Shown here in pieces: positions 1-11,006 of a DNA stretch of 64,000 nt; within the stretch, counting starts at the first letter, position 1; the number at the start of each line of letters is the position of its first letter. The stretch lies in contig NC_091114.1 in NCBI RefSeq assembly GCF_024713975.1, forward strand, positions 11,814,001 through 11,878,000, given 5' to 3'. This stretch comes from Paralichthys olivaceus. Taxonomy: Eukaryota; Chordata; Actinopteri; Pleuronectiformes; Paralichthyidae. A program made the translations under genes and the position numbers. The notes under the pieces are model-generated. The model ran no database searches. It had not been told where the DNA came from and saw only the letters and a program-made list of their open reading frames with translations.

Positions 1-790
1 CCATTGCACCAGTGAGGCACCTTGTATATGTCCAAATTATTATTTTTAAAGAAAATATACAGTTGAAGACATTTTAAGCATGTTCAAGTTCGAACTAATA
101 TCTTTGAGAAGAACGTGTTCTCTGGTAATAGGGACATTTGTCCTTGAGTACAAGTTATTTAGTGGTTTATTTTATGTTTTTGTGCTATCCCTACAATATT
201 ACTTTTTGTTACAACATTGTTTGACACCTAAACTTTGTCACTTTGCAGATGAAGACTTTACAAACAAAACGTATATGCACTTGTAAAAATTGTGCATTCA
301 GGGTCATTTTCTGCAGTGAGCACTTCGAAGTAATTTATAAGGTTGACACATAAACTTCAAGTACATTCTACAAATAACAATACTTCAGTTTTGTTTGTTA
401 ATGGTCAAAATTCATGCTCCCTCACTGTCAGCTTGTTCAAATATTAACAAGATAAAATTGCATGCACCAACAATAGTAATGCATCAGCATGAAATGTCTT
501 TTTGTACATTTTACATTTTGATATTATTTTTAAATAAATATAATGGTAATTTTGCTTACTCCTATATGGCTATATAGCAACAATCAAAGTGAAAAGATTC
601 CTTCCAAACCTGCTTATATAAATATATAAATGTGTATATGTGAAAATACTCTGCCTTGAATAATAACTTGATTCCGTTGTGTTATTTCCATTACCTGGCC
701 AGAAATTCTTAAAATGACATAAACCATCTCTGCAGTTTTGAAAAAATCCTGAATTCTTTTCCCAACAGAGCAATTTAAAAACAATGAGAA

Positions 791-791
<1 letters not shown>

Positions 792-847
<56 letters not shown>
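792..847. repeat. (CA)n microsatellite
   Basis: Uninterrupted CA dinucleotide tract of 28 units. It generates false Cys-Val reading frames on the minus strand. Confidence 0.98.
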
Positions 848-849
<2 letters not shown>

Positions 850-2224
850 CAGCAGAAAATATAGTGTCCTTGCATGATCCCAGTGCTCATGATAAGATAA
901 ATATGTTTTCAGGACCTTTAATAAAAGATCTGGCAGCATATTAGTCACTTGACGATGAGCCGAGTGTCAGAATTTATCTCAAAATAGACCATTTAACTGT
1001 ATTTGTGGTTCCAGGCTCTGGAGAAAATACTAAATCAAATGGACTTTTTTAGTTTTTCCCTTTTTAAGAAAGGCAACTAGGATTTTAAAACTCAATTCCA
1101 CATTTCACGACTTGTTAGGGCATTGTTTTTACACCGTGCAGCTCCTCCACCTCAGTTTTATTACCACTGGCAGCCAAATTGAGGATCCAGCGAGAAGCCG
1201 GTCGCAGTAGCCTCGTCTCATATCGTCTAGGCAGAGAACTCACCCTCCAGTTTGCTCCAATTATCCCTCAGTGGAATAGGAATAATGGTTGAAGTTAATT
1301 GGCCGCAGTGGATCGTTCTCAGATGTGAGGCAAAACTGATACAGATGGAAATATAAGAGAGGATAGAGTCGGAGGGCGGAGGGAGGGAGAGAAGATGCTT
1401 GATTGGAGAGGAGGAAACTTTCCCAGAGAAAGCCATAAAACTGATTGATGACTTCCCTCGAGGAATGTTTCCCCAGGTGTGCTTTGTGTGTGTGTGTGTG
1501 TGCATGTGTGTCAAGTAGTTACAGTGCACTTAAGAAATGCTATCCTTGGACGCAGCACAAGTGCAATAAAGAAAATTGAGGGGTGAAACAGCACGTTTAT
1601 GCGTCAATATTGCACTTTGGCAGCATAAAAACAGAGACACAGGAGATTTCAGTGAGCCCGGATGGAGGCGGAGGTGCACTGGTACCATTTAGTGAATGAC
1701 TTCCATAACACAAATGCTAATTGATAACAGGAATCATCACTGAAGCCATATCAGAAAAATGTTTTAGTGCTTCATAAAACTCTACAGGTGGTCCCTGACA
1801 GGTGCTGCTCTGCCAATGTTTGAACCCTGCAGCGAAGAATGTGCCGAGAGACTCAAATCATAATAAACAAAACACTGACGGAGGTGTAATTATAAGAGTC
1901 AGCATCAAGCCACCATCGCAGAATAAGAGCAGATTTCACAATACCTGGGCGTCTAGTTGATGGATTAGCTGTAGTTAAACATTAAAGTGTTGCAACATGG
2001 ACTTGTACTTTGGTTTAACGATCAGATATGAGCATGAGAATGCAGTTCATAAAGATTCTATTTATTTACATTTATGGCTCATTTACACCAGTAAATCACA
2101 TAATGCATCTTTTTGTACTTTAATGAGATAATGTGCTGTTCTGGAAAAAAGGTTGTCACCCAGTTTTATAGAATAAATTCTGTCAAGGAGAATCTGAAAA
2201 GTAATAAAATCTACATCTGTAAAG

Positions 2225-2475
2225 TGATTAATGGTATTTTATTCCCAAGATAATAAGACACAAAGGAGCACTACATCAATCTGGTTTTATTATCTTACAA
2301 AGATTAAGAGCGATGCAGGGTGTACCTCAGGGATCCGTGTTAGGTCTTCTACTATTGTCAATGTATCAGCGATATCTCACAACAGTATAAAAAAGCAAAT
2401 GTATACAGATGTACACACATATGCAGAGAATATCTGAGCAAGCAGCTGTGAAGCTCATAACTGCTTTGAAAAAGA
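2225..2475 (+). mobile_element. Degenerate non-LTR retrotransposon (LINE) reverse-transcriptase fragment
   Basis: In the plus frame, positions 2319-2345 translate to GVPQGSVLG, a hallmark block of the palm region of LINE reverse transcriptases. It is followed by a Leu-rich stretch and Met-Tyr, as in the usual LLF-YIN context. Further on, the reading frame is interrupted and a short segment resembles the block around the catalytic YADD, with the DD lost. After that, near 2440-2475, comes a QAAVKLITAL-like stretch typical of the following helix in fish LINEs. Frame breaks and the lost catalytic pair show it is dead. The LINE clade was not determined. Confidence 0.65.
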
Positions 2476-3339
2476 TTATACTTCTTTTTACCCTTTTTAC
2501 CTAAAACCAATGGATTTCGACATTTGCATCAGAAGTGGAAAGATTGCTATTATCGAAATAATCACATACAACAAATCTGATTATCCGAGCTATTCGTGCA
2601 TCACACAATGTTTTCCCATCGGACATATTGTTACATTTTATGTGCCGATGCAAGGAACAGACATTATTATTGTACAAACAAAGTAAAATATCAAGAAAGA
2701 AACAATATTCTGAGCGTTGAGAGTTTCTGAACCTTTTGTGTGTTTTGTTTTTTTTGCTGAATGGCGTCCGTTCACGTCCACCACTGTGAAGTGATGGACA
2801 GCCTTCCATCATTCCATCGTGAACCTTCCAAAGGTTTTCCATTTTTAGCTGCAGCCTGGAACATCACCTCTGCACAGCTTCCATTAAAAACATCCACAAA
2901 TAGCGTCTGCGTCCTCTGCACAGAGCTCAGTCTCGATGGAAACTATGATGAATTGTTTTAATGCAACAAGAGAGAAAAGTAAGAAAAACAACAATCGTGA
3001 CCGAGCTCGTTGGCAAAAATAAAAAAAAAATTGCAGAGCAGGAAAATGATCCCGGTTTCCATGACGACGGATGCAGTGTTTTTGTTTTTCCTCGCTTCCC
3101 CCACTTTGTGTCTGGCACGAGTGTTGACAGGTGCTGGATGGAGATGGAGAGCAGACTGTTGTTCTGTTGCACTGGAGGAAAAAAAAAAGCTCACCGCAAT
3201 CTAACGTTTCAAAGAACGATAGTGAAGAAGAACAGAGATTCTTCCTGCAGGTCTTTATCACTGTGTTGTTCTCTGGGCTTAAGATGCTGCAAATCCTCTT
3301 CTACTCTACCTCTCTCTTATTTTCTGCCACTTCCTGACT

Positions 3340-3740
3340 CTGCATTGTCTAAAAGCCCTTAATGACCTTTCTCCTTGTTATATCAGCGACCTTCTGTTTT
3401 CATTTCCCCCACCAGGTCACAACAACTCCTCTCTGTTCTCATTTCAAGTCTGAAAACTACAGGAGATGGAGATTTCTCTGTGGAATTCTTCCAGCTTTGG
3501 AACAGTCTCCTTCTCCGCATCAGGTCCAGCTTCATTATCCATAATTTTAAAGTTCTGCTTCTTGAATCTTGCTTTTGATACCGCTTTAGTCTGTCTCATG
3601 TTTCTGTTCATGACTATTGTAATTTTCCTTTCCTTTCCTTTTTAATGTTACGCCTTTTTCTGTTGTCTTTATTTCTAACATTGCACATCTTATCTTGTAT
3701 CCATGCTTGTGTTGCCCTCCTCATAAATACATTTGACTTA
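3340..3740 (+). mobile_element. LINE ORF2 C-terminal and 3' tail fragment
   Basis: A frame through about 3462-3530 encodes a GDGDFSV..LWNSL motif, the well-known C-terminal block of many fish LINE ORF2 proteins (normally GDRAFSVAAPKLWNSLP). It is followed by an IHNFK-like segment (normally FKSLLKTHLF). The sequence then becomes T-rich and ends around 3740 in a CATAAATACATTTGACTTA-like tail, as many fish LINE 3' ends do. Several frameshifts are present, so it is an inactive, probably 5'-truncated copy. Confidence 0.65.
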
Positions 3741-5393
3741 TGAACTAATAAGAACAAAAGCTGTTGCACAAATACATGCATTTGTCTTTATTTCATTAAG
3801 GTTGGTGTGCTGGAAATATAGAATATTAAACTATTTATAAAACTCTTCTGAATAAAGTTAAAAAGTGCTTAGCAGAAAGAAGAACACCTCTTCTGGAAAT
3901 ATAAGAGTGAGAGTTTCATGCTCATGTGTAGCTTTGGCTGACATAATAACTAATTAACCAACAAACACAGATGGAAACTTAACCTTCATGTCAGAATAAT
4001 AAATTTAAAGTAAAAGATGAGCAATCAAAACAAGAAAAGGATAATAAAAAAATTAAGTTACACACAAAAATAAAACACACAATATGTCAAAGTTTTGCAA
4101 TCAAAAAAATAATTTTCAGAAGAGATGAAGTTAAAGCTTAGTTAAATTATTTTATTGTTTTGTTCCGATAAGTTTCAAATTGCTTGTAAGAAATATTCAG
4201 CAAACAGCTTTGTGTTGTGCTCCTTAGCGCCCTCCTGTGGCTGGATTTTGCTTCATCGCTCATCACCACTCACCTACATATATATAATATTTATATAAAC
4301 TCAATTTAAGTAGCACTTACACTTAAAGAGACAGAAACTATGAGTATAAAATGATAGAACATGAACAGATGTAAAATATAAAAAGAACTAGAACTGTACA
4401 AGTAAATAAATAAGGTTTAGTCAGAGTAAATAAGAGCCAGTGTCAATCACTGGTAAAAGCTTTTGTCCAAAGAAAACAAATATGTATATATAATTACATT
4501 TGATTTTCAAATGAGCTGGAGGAGTTATTTTCATTAGAGTCCAGAGACAAGAGGAATAAATAGGAGCTGTGAGACAAATGTTAAAAACTCCCACTCATGA
4601 AGGAACAGGCCTCGTTCCCTGGGCCCTCAGAGTGGATCGGGTAATTCTTTTGGCCGAGAATAAAATAAAAAGTTGTAATAGTAATAGATCTGCTCTGACA
4701 GTGTGTCTGAGCTCCTGGTGCAGGAGGAAAGCTTCGAGCCGGTGGAGGCAGAGCAGGAAACGAGAGTCGGAGCCTTTCAGCTCAGAGTCTGTAAAACATC
4801 TGTGAAGAGCACAATCAAGTTTTATCAGATTCAACTTCTGCCCTCATCAGTAATTTGGATTTTTATAATAACAGGACACAGGAACTGGATAGAATTACGC
4901 TGCCACCAAATGTGATCAGAGGAAGTCGTTTTAGTTTGGAAAATTAATTGGAGGAACTGCTGTAGACATAAAACACACAGGACTCATGGCCTGGTATGAG
5001 AGGGGATATCTCAGGTCACAGTCTGATGATGATGATGCCTCTACATTGAGGTCACTTTTACAAGTTTTAGAAATTTTACTTTTTAGTTTTTATACTTGTT
5101 CATACTTGACACTTGGTTCGTTTTTAAAGTTGCTGTTTAAATATATTTTTCTTGCTCTTCTACATATACACATCATCAGCTACACATCTGGAGCTGCAGT
5201 TTAAATGCACTTTTTAAATTCACACTGCACCAGACTGGCAGCTCCTTCCAGATGGAATTCAATCCTAGGTTGTTGAGAAGCTCGACAACAACCACTAGGT
5301 GGCAGCATCCAGCAACTAAGAACTTAGGAAGGTGCTATTTTAAAGCCTGTCATTGTTTAAAAACTACACATGCAACATTAATATAAAAAGCAT

Positions 5394-5399
5394 TTTATT
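5394..5399 (-). terminator. cnpy4: Polyadenylation signal of cnpy4
   Basis: AATAAA on the minus strand (TTTATT on the plus strand), about 380 bases beyond the cnpy4 stop codon. This is the first canonical signal downstream, giving an expected 3' end near 5370-5385. Confidence 0.6.
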
Positions 5400-5778
5400 C
5401 AACATGAAAAACTGTACATATTGCATTTAAAGATCTTTAAAAAAAGTTCCTATGTACCATATAAAGTTTGCATGAAGAGGGATGTAACATATGTTTTAGG
5501 ATCAGGGCTTCAAACCATGATCCAAATATTTGAGTGATTTAAAAAAGGTGCAACAGTTCATTAAAATAACAGGATTTTAGTGATAAATTGTATAAAGCAT
5601 CATATCACACTGTTGTAACTCTCAATGTAAACTATGACAAGATTGTGGAATAAATCTGAAAACATGTCTCTCCGCATAATTTCAGTTTCCGTCCGTTGAT
5701 TTGCAGATTTCCTGCCAAAATCTGAAGCTGAGGTTTTGCGTTGTCTTCTGCATTTGCCCTTTTCGAAAAATTCTTTCC

Positions 5779-7665
5779 TCACAGCTCCTCGTGTGTCTTT
5801 CCCTCCTCTTCCTTTCTGTCATTCGCTTCCTCCTCTTCGGCGCTGTTGCTCTCCGCCTCCTCTGCCCCTTGTTTTTTCCCCACGTCTCCTTTCCACATCT
5901 CGTTTAGACATTCTGAGAGAGGGAGAGAGAAAACAGTGTGGTGAGGAGGTTTCAACAAATTCAAGTCACTTTTTACTCCAGAATATCTTTTAATAAACGC
6001 TGTCATTAGGGACCTCTGTTTCCGATTCCCTCTAATTCCCAATGACCAATCAGAGACCGATTGATTCCTTAGACTTGAAATTACGTCTTTGCAGCTTAAG
6101 TTGCTGAATGAGACTTTCCTGAGTTTCCAAACTGAAGTGACCACAAAGCAATCTCCGTATCCACAGGATCGCGAAGCTGGAACCAGTCTCTCTGTGTCTC
6201 CTACCTTGCTCTGATGTCTTGAGGACGTGTGTCTCACAGAGGAAGTTCTCCAGTCTGTGGTCCTGATGGTGGAAGTACCAGTCCTCCACCACGTCCTCAT
6301 ACTGCTCCAGCATCGTCTCACACTGCACAACACGTAACACACACATTCACCCGAATCAGTACAACCTGTATTTCTATTTCTCCACCTGACAACAGGACAA
6401 ACGGAACTCTACCTGTTTTTTCATGTCCGACACCTCCACTGAAGGCTCGTCCCACAGTTCGAACGGCAGACCCAGCTCCACTCTAACTCCTTTATGGACC
6501 AGGTTCTTCAGAGTTGTCATGGTCTGACTGGCACCCTGCAGCCACACAAGACATCTGGCTGTCAGTTTGTGACACAAATTTACAACTGATGATAAAAACA
6601 AGTGGGAAAGATTCAAGTTTAAATGTCTTTTTGTTCTTGGTCGTGGAACTCAGACTTTGTCCAACACCACACAAACAACAACGGCACAATGTTGAATCCA
6701 TTCAAAAGAAAAGTCTTCTTCACACTTCACCTTGGCGTAGCGGAGGCTGCCGGGCCTCTCTGCGTGAACGTTGTACTGCAGGATGCGCTCACATATGTTG
6801 TCGACAGCCTCAGTCAGACGAGTCTCCCTGAAATCAAAGATAGAAGATGATTTCAAAAATATCTAACTAACGTGTTGATACAGAATTAAGTAAAGATTAA
6901 TACTAAAAAAGTAAAAATAATAATAATTTATTTTAATGATAACTGTATACTGTATAATAACTATACAATATTACAAAATAATAAATTATTTTTGTATAGC
7001 AACTTTCATAAGAATTGCATTTCGAAGTGCTGTACATGCAATACAAAAATATATATATAAAATAAATAACGTTAAAAGAAATTAATAAAAGTAACATAAG
7101 AGCATATTAAATTGGCATTTAAAAGAAAAGGACACCATTTTAAAGCAGAAATAAAACAAATAAACTAGTAAAGAAAAAAAAGTTTCAGGGGATTTTTGTT
7201 CGTCGTGCATTGAGGAAGTTTTGTGAAAATCTTTAAGGGGCTTGATTTTGAAATATATAGATTTGTGAACAGATACTAAAGAAAACAAACACTGGAAAGA
7301 AAACCCTGGACTCACGACGTGTTGTATTTGATCTTCCTCCTCCTCTTGCCTGTGTCCAGCACCTCTCCCACCTCCAGCACCTCTTTGGATCGGCCTGTTT
7401 TCTGCAGAGCATCCTGCAGCTCCACCGACAGAAACTTACACACTGACACACACGTGAACAACACACGTGAACAACACAACCTTAAAAACCTGCACAGGCA
7501 GATCTCAGGACACCTCCATCTGTAAACAGTTAGCACCACAGCAGCTAGCTTCCTCCTCCTCCTCCTCCTCCTCCTCTTACCTTCGCATTTGTTCGGCAGC
7601 CTCTCGTCCTCGGTCGCTGTGACGAAGCTGTAGACACAAAGTAAAGCGAGAATGAAAAGTTTCAT
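5779..7665 (-). CDS. cnpy4: Protein canopy homolog 4 (ER saposin-like protein)
   Basis: Six coding exons on the minus strand: 7665-7581, 7442-7316, 6827-6731, 6535-6413, 6322-6205 and 5912-5779. All junctions are GT-AG and in phase, giving 227 residues. Residues 1-17 are a signal peptide. The mature protein starts TEDERLPNKCEVC and carries six cysteines (C27, C30 and those in ICER, KKQC, FLC and EC) in the spacing of the canopy saposin-like fold. Blocks diagnostic of CNPY4 rather than CNPY3 include GRSKEVLEVGEVLDTGKR, VHAERPGSLRYAK, ELWDEPSVEV and DWYFHHQ. The acidic tail ends in HEEL, a KDEL-type retrieval signal, so the protein should stay in the ER. Human CNPY4 is implicated in Toll-like receptor trafficking; here function is inferred from homology. 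The human protein is slightly longer (about 248 residues), mostly in the acidic tail. A GGA-type microsatellite directly follows the exon 1 donor. Confidence 0.95.
7443..7580 (-). promoter_or_regulatory. cnpy4: cnpy4 intron 1 with tandem CACGTG E-boxes
   Basis: The intron opens (minus strand) with GTAAGAGG followed by a (GAG)n tract (plus-strand CCT repeats, about 7551-7575). Near its 3' end are two identical CACGTG E-boxes at 7451-7456 and 7464-7469, separated by 7 bases and forming a direct repeat of 13 bases. Tandem E-boxes with 6-7 base spacing are the known preferred layout for CLOCK:BMAL1; whether these are used is unknown. They lie within 30 bases of the exon 2 acceptor. Confidence 0.45.
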
Positions 7666-7765
7666 GGCGCCGGTTTGTTTTAAAAACTCTCGAGTGAACT
7701 GGAAGTTTAACTCTGCAGCGGCCACATCGACATTTCTCACTGCGCATGCGCGGTCGACGCCAGAT
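7666..7765 (-). promoter_or_regulatory. cnpy4: cnpy4 promoter with NRF1-type palindrome
   Basis: TGCGCATGCGC at 7741-7751 matches the NRF1 binding palindrome and sits about 80 bases upstream of the cnpy4 start codon, inside the only CpG-rich stretch nearby. This is typical of TATA-less housekeeping promoters, which are often bidirectional. A possible divergent plus-strand exon ends in AAAG at 7826 followed by GTAAAT. Confidence 0.5.
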
Positions 7766-8192
7766 GTTCGGATCCCAGGAGAGAAAGTCGATTGAGGAAA
7801 AGTCGAACTCAGAAGTCTGTCGAAAGGTAAATAAAGATCTCACATGTTTAATTGATTTTACTTTCTACAAGTCTGGTGTATTTTCTAGAATAGTTTTGTC
7901 GATGCATTTCAAATATTATAAAGATTATTATTCGTATGGACTTTATATATTTCTAAATGTTACATTATATATATATATATATAAATGTACAAATCCGCCA
8001 AATGGTTTAATAGGTTCATATGTTATAATTATCATGAACACATTTGCCCAACACACAGGAGAAGATGAGGAAAGTCTGGTGAGTTTGAATCCGCTTTCTA
8101 TAAATAACAATATGTGACAAATGTGTTTTGAAACTGTACTTGTTTGTATTGAACATCTATGAATGATTGAAGAATCCAAGCTGATGAAGAAC

Positions 8193-8196
<4 letters not shown>

Positions 8197-8239
<43 letters not shown>
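8197..8239. repeat. (GT)n microsatellite
   Basis: Uninterrupted GT dinucleotide tract of about 21 units. Confidence 0.97.
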
Positions 8240-8240
<1 letters not shown>

Positions 8241-8844
8241 ACATTCGTGTGTTTTTGTTTCCTCTTGAGGACTTTTCCTACAGTGGCCGAGAGAGCTCAA
8301 ATTAAGAAGCACATACAAATAGGAAAAAACAACTTGCAAATTAAGACAACAACTTAATCAAGTTGACGACACGTGTGCTGCCATAACTCACTACACGTGC
8401 AAAAATTCTAAAAAACGAAAATGTGACATAATTGAAGTCTACTCGTCAGTGGTGATGGAACTTCGCAGCGCATCGAGCTACAGCTCGGTTCATCACATTT
8501 TTAGGTCCCCTGGAAACATTTCCTGATGTTATTAATTTTGCAATTTGCAGTGCGTTCCTGTATTTGCTTGTTATGTAGTAAATCGTTTGTCCATTGATGT
8601 AAAAAAAATATTATTTATTTATTCATCAATCAAATTTAATGTTATCAATTGCAATCAAACACTTTCTAGTTCATCATTAATGCAGCTGTTTCAGGGTGGT
8701 CGTGTAACCCACCGATGGGGAATAATTAGCCTGATATTCGGTGGTGAAGTGGTTAAAATAGACGCTGCTCGCCTGCTGGTTTCTCGGGTGTCAGGGGCAA
8801 CAAAGTCGACACCAACAGATACACCAGGAGTCTGTGTGTGTGCG

Positions 8845-8922
8845 GGAGAAGAAAGGAGAGGAGAAGAGAGGAGGGAAGAGGAGAAGAGATAAGGGAGGAA
8901 AAGAGAAGAGAGGAGGGGGAGT
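8845..8922 (+). repeat. Purine-only tract (GGAGA-type)
   Basis: An almost uninterrupted run of G and A (one T near 8890) built from GAGGA/GAAGA units, about 75 bases long. Such homopurine tracts can adopt triplex structures. It lies about 170 bases upstream of a candidate 5' exon end at 9090. Confidence 0.7.
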
Positions 8923-9060
8923 CACAGAGGCCACGTTAACACGAGGAGAGAGGAGAATGTGCACAGTCACCAACCAGAGGAGAAGAGGGCAACAACACAC
9001 TCCTGGAAAACACATTAGGTGATGTTCTCCAGTAGCAGAGTGCTGTGCACACAAGCAGGT

Positions 9061-9205
9061 GTCAGAGGATACAGCGTCTGAAACTGAAGAGTAAGTGCAC
9101 TAAGTGTTGTGTTGTAGTGCTGTGAGGGTTTCCATGGCTTCAGATGTGAGTTATGTCACCTGGTGTCTGTCTATTGTCTGTGTGGAGGGAGGTAATGTTA
9201 CACAG

Positions 9206-9252
<47 letters not shown>

Positions 9253-9728
9253 CACACACACAGATATAGGAGCTGGGGTCAGGCAACTTGCAGCACTCCT
9301 CACATCAAGCTGCTCTTTTCTCCAGCAGCATCACGGAGCTGTTGTTATGAATGCACTTTTATATAATTGCATTTCATCGATTCTTTTTTTTATATCCAGT
9401 TCCTGAACACTAAGAGGAAATGAGAACCTGGTGGAAATGAATCGAGCGCTCCTGACAGATTCAGAGGAAAGAAGAAGAAGAGGGAGGAGGAGGAGACGTT
9501 GGTTTCTGACAGCTGACTCGGAGCCAAAGAACATCGAGAGGACATGAGTGGACACACGATGGGGGGTTTCACACAAACACAGCATGTATAGTTGTGTCTA
9601 AAGAACAAACTATTGGACTCCCTGAAGGACTTCCTGAACGACCCGAGGACATGAGCCTGGGTCTTTACAGCCGGGGATCAAGGATCAGTCTCATCTCAGG
9701 AAAAGCAAGCGGACAACTTGACCTAAAG
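9061..9728 (+). other. Candidate 5' non-coding exons of the calpain gene
   Basis: Two weakly supported exons. One ends at 9090 with GAAGA followed by GTAAGTGC, close to the donor consensus. The other would run from 9400, after a T-rich tract and TATATCCAG, to 9728, before GTGAAAC; it contains several short ATG-initiated frames but no conserved protein. The first coding calpain exon has its own acceptor at 11964-11966, so at least one upstream non-coding exon must exist, and these are the best candidates seen. No transcript evidence is available. Confidence 0.3.
9209..9262. repeat. (CA)n microsatellite
   Basis: CA tract with a single CG interruption near 9245. Confidence 0.97.
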
Positions 9729-9908
9729 GTGAAACACTCGACCTGCACCAAGAGAAATGGTTTATAACTGTGTATCCGTCAATATCCAATTAATGTATTT
9801 ACTACTAATATTTGTATTAACTCTAGGGGCTTGTAATGATTGAATGATAATGATTAGTAGTGTAAACAAAAGATTCATCTTGACACTAGTCGAGGACTGG
9901 ATCACATT

Positions 9909-9910
<2 letters not shown>

Positions 9911-9958
<48 letters not shown>
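9911..9958. repeat. (AC)n microsatellite
   Basis: Uninterrupted AC tract of 24 units. Confidence 0.97.
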
Positions 9959-9960
<2 letters not shown>

Positions 9961-10529
9961 AACCTCTGTATCAAGGGTATAATGTTTTCAGATGAGCGAT
10001 CCTTAAAAATTAAGTAAAGTTAATGTTAAGTAAAACTTGTATTATTATAAAGCCTATATTTTCAATGAAACATACAAAACTTATTCTTCACTTACAAAAA
10101 TCTGTGTTTGGTTAGATTTATAAAAGCAGCTGCATTTTGACTTGTTGTTTGTTTAACACTTTTTGGATATTCAGTTTCTAATCCTCCAATTTAAGTTGAA
10201 GTTAAATTAAGAAACATAATTTGCAAAGCGTCTATGATCAATTTATCTGATGAGCTACTTTTATGTCTCTTCTCTTCTTGCACAAACAGTGAAGCCGGCT
10301 TTCATTTGATAATTTTAGTGACTAAAGATACTGTGCAGATACAGAATAATGACACTAAAAAAATTAATTAATAAGATGGCACAGAATAACATCAGGCTTT
10401 ATTGATCCACATACACAGGAATCAACCACCCAGCTTTATGTTCAGTAATTTAAAGTAGTTTCTGAATCATTAAAGTCATGGCAATGCATCAACTAGTATA
10501 ATATAATAAAAAATATAATATACATGGTG

Positions 10530-10690
10530 AATTTTCTTTGTATGTCTCTGTCGATATCTAAAAAACGCCTCGAGGGAATTTCTTCAAATTTTCAACAAAC
10601 GTTAATTTTCTGCTCATGGATGAACTGACAAGAATTTGGTGGTTGATGGTCAAAGGTCAAGGTCACAGTGACCTAATTAGAAAGAATAAT
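10530..10690 (+). repeat. Fish interspersed repeat remnant with nuclear-receptor half-sites
   Basis: The phrases AACGCCTCGAGGGAATTTC, TTCAACAAACGTT, GAACTGACAAGAATTTGG and GGTCAAAGGTCAAGGTCAC are those of a repeat seen often in percomorph genomes (established pattern, family name not recalled). A diverged relative lies at about 17255-17545 and a short piece at 22425-22460. Positions 10660-10674 read AGGTCACAGTGACCT, a perfect oestrogen-response-element palindrome. Confidence 0.55.
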
Positions 10691-10953
10691 GTATGTAGAC
10701 TGAAACTGCACAGAGGCGTGCGTTAATTCTTAGTTCATAATGTAAGTCATGAATTTCTTATGCAGTGATAAATAATGTGTTTGGAAATCGATGTTTACGT
10801 GAGAAGTTTTCCTGCTGCTTGTGTGTGTCTGTGTGAACGTGATATAAGACAAACGTCTCTTTTAAGCGATGACGCTGACGTGTTCGGTATCTGCAGCCCA
10901 AGCACCTGCAGGGTTTCATCTGTGTGTGTGTCCTCTGAACAGCGAGGCCCCAT

Positions 10954-10954
<1 letters not shown>

Positions 10955-11002
<48 letters not shown>
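10955..11002. repeat. (AC)n microsatellite
   Basis: Uninterrupted AC tract of 24 units. Confidence 0.97.

Positions 11003-11006
<4 letters not shown>

Larger units (their letters stand above)
1..5370. other. Intergenic region with retroelement debris
   Basis: No conserved protein-coding exon was found on either strand. The open frames here are short, and several simply run through the (CA)n tract or retroelement remnants. What can be recognised is one (CA)n microsatellite, a reverse-transcriptase fragment near 2.3 kb and a LINE C-terminal fragment near 3.4-3.7 kb. A short AT-rich low-complexity stretch lies at about 3.95-4.5 kb. The 3' end of cnpy4 (minus strand) begins near 5.37 kb. Confidence 0.7.

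Noticed and set aside
570-890. Minus-strand Cys-Val repeat protein
   Set aside because: Translation of a (CA)n microsatellite; the same applies to frames at about 8157, 9104, 9762, 10758, 30569 and 56348.
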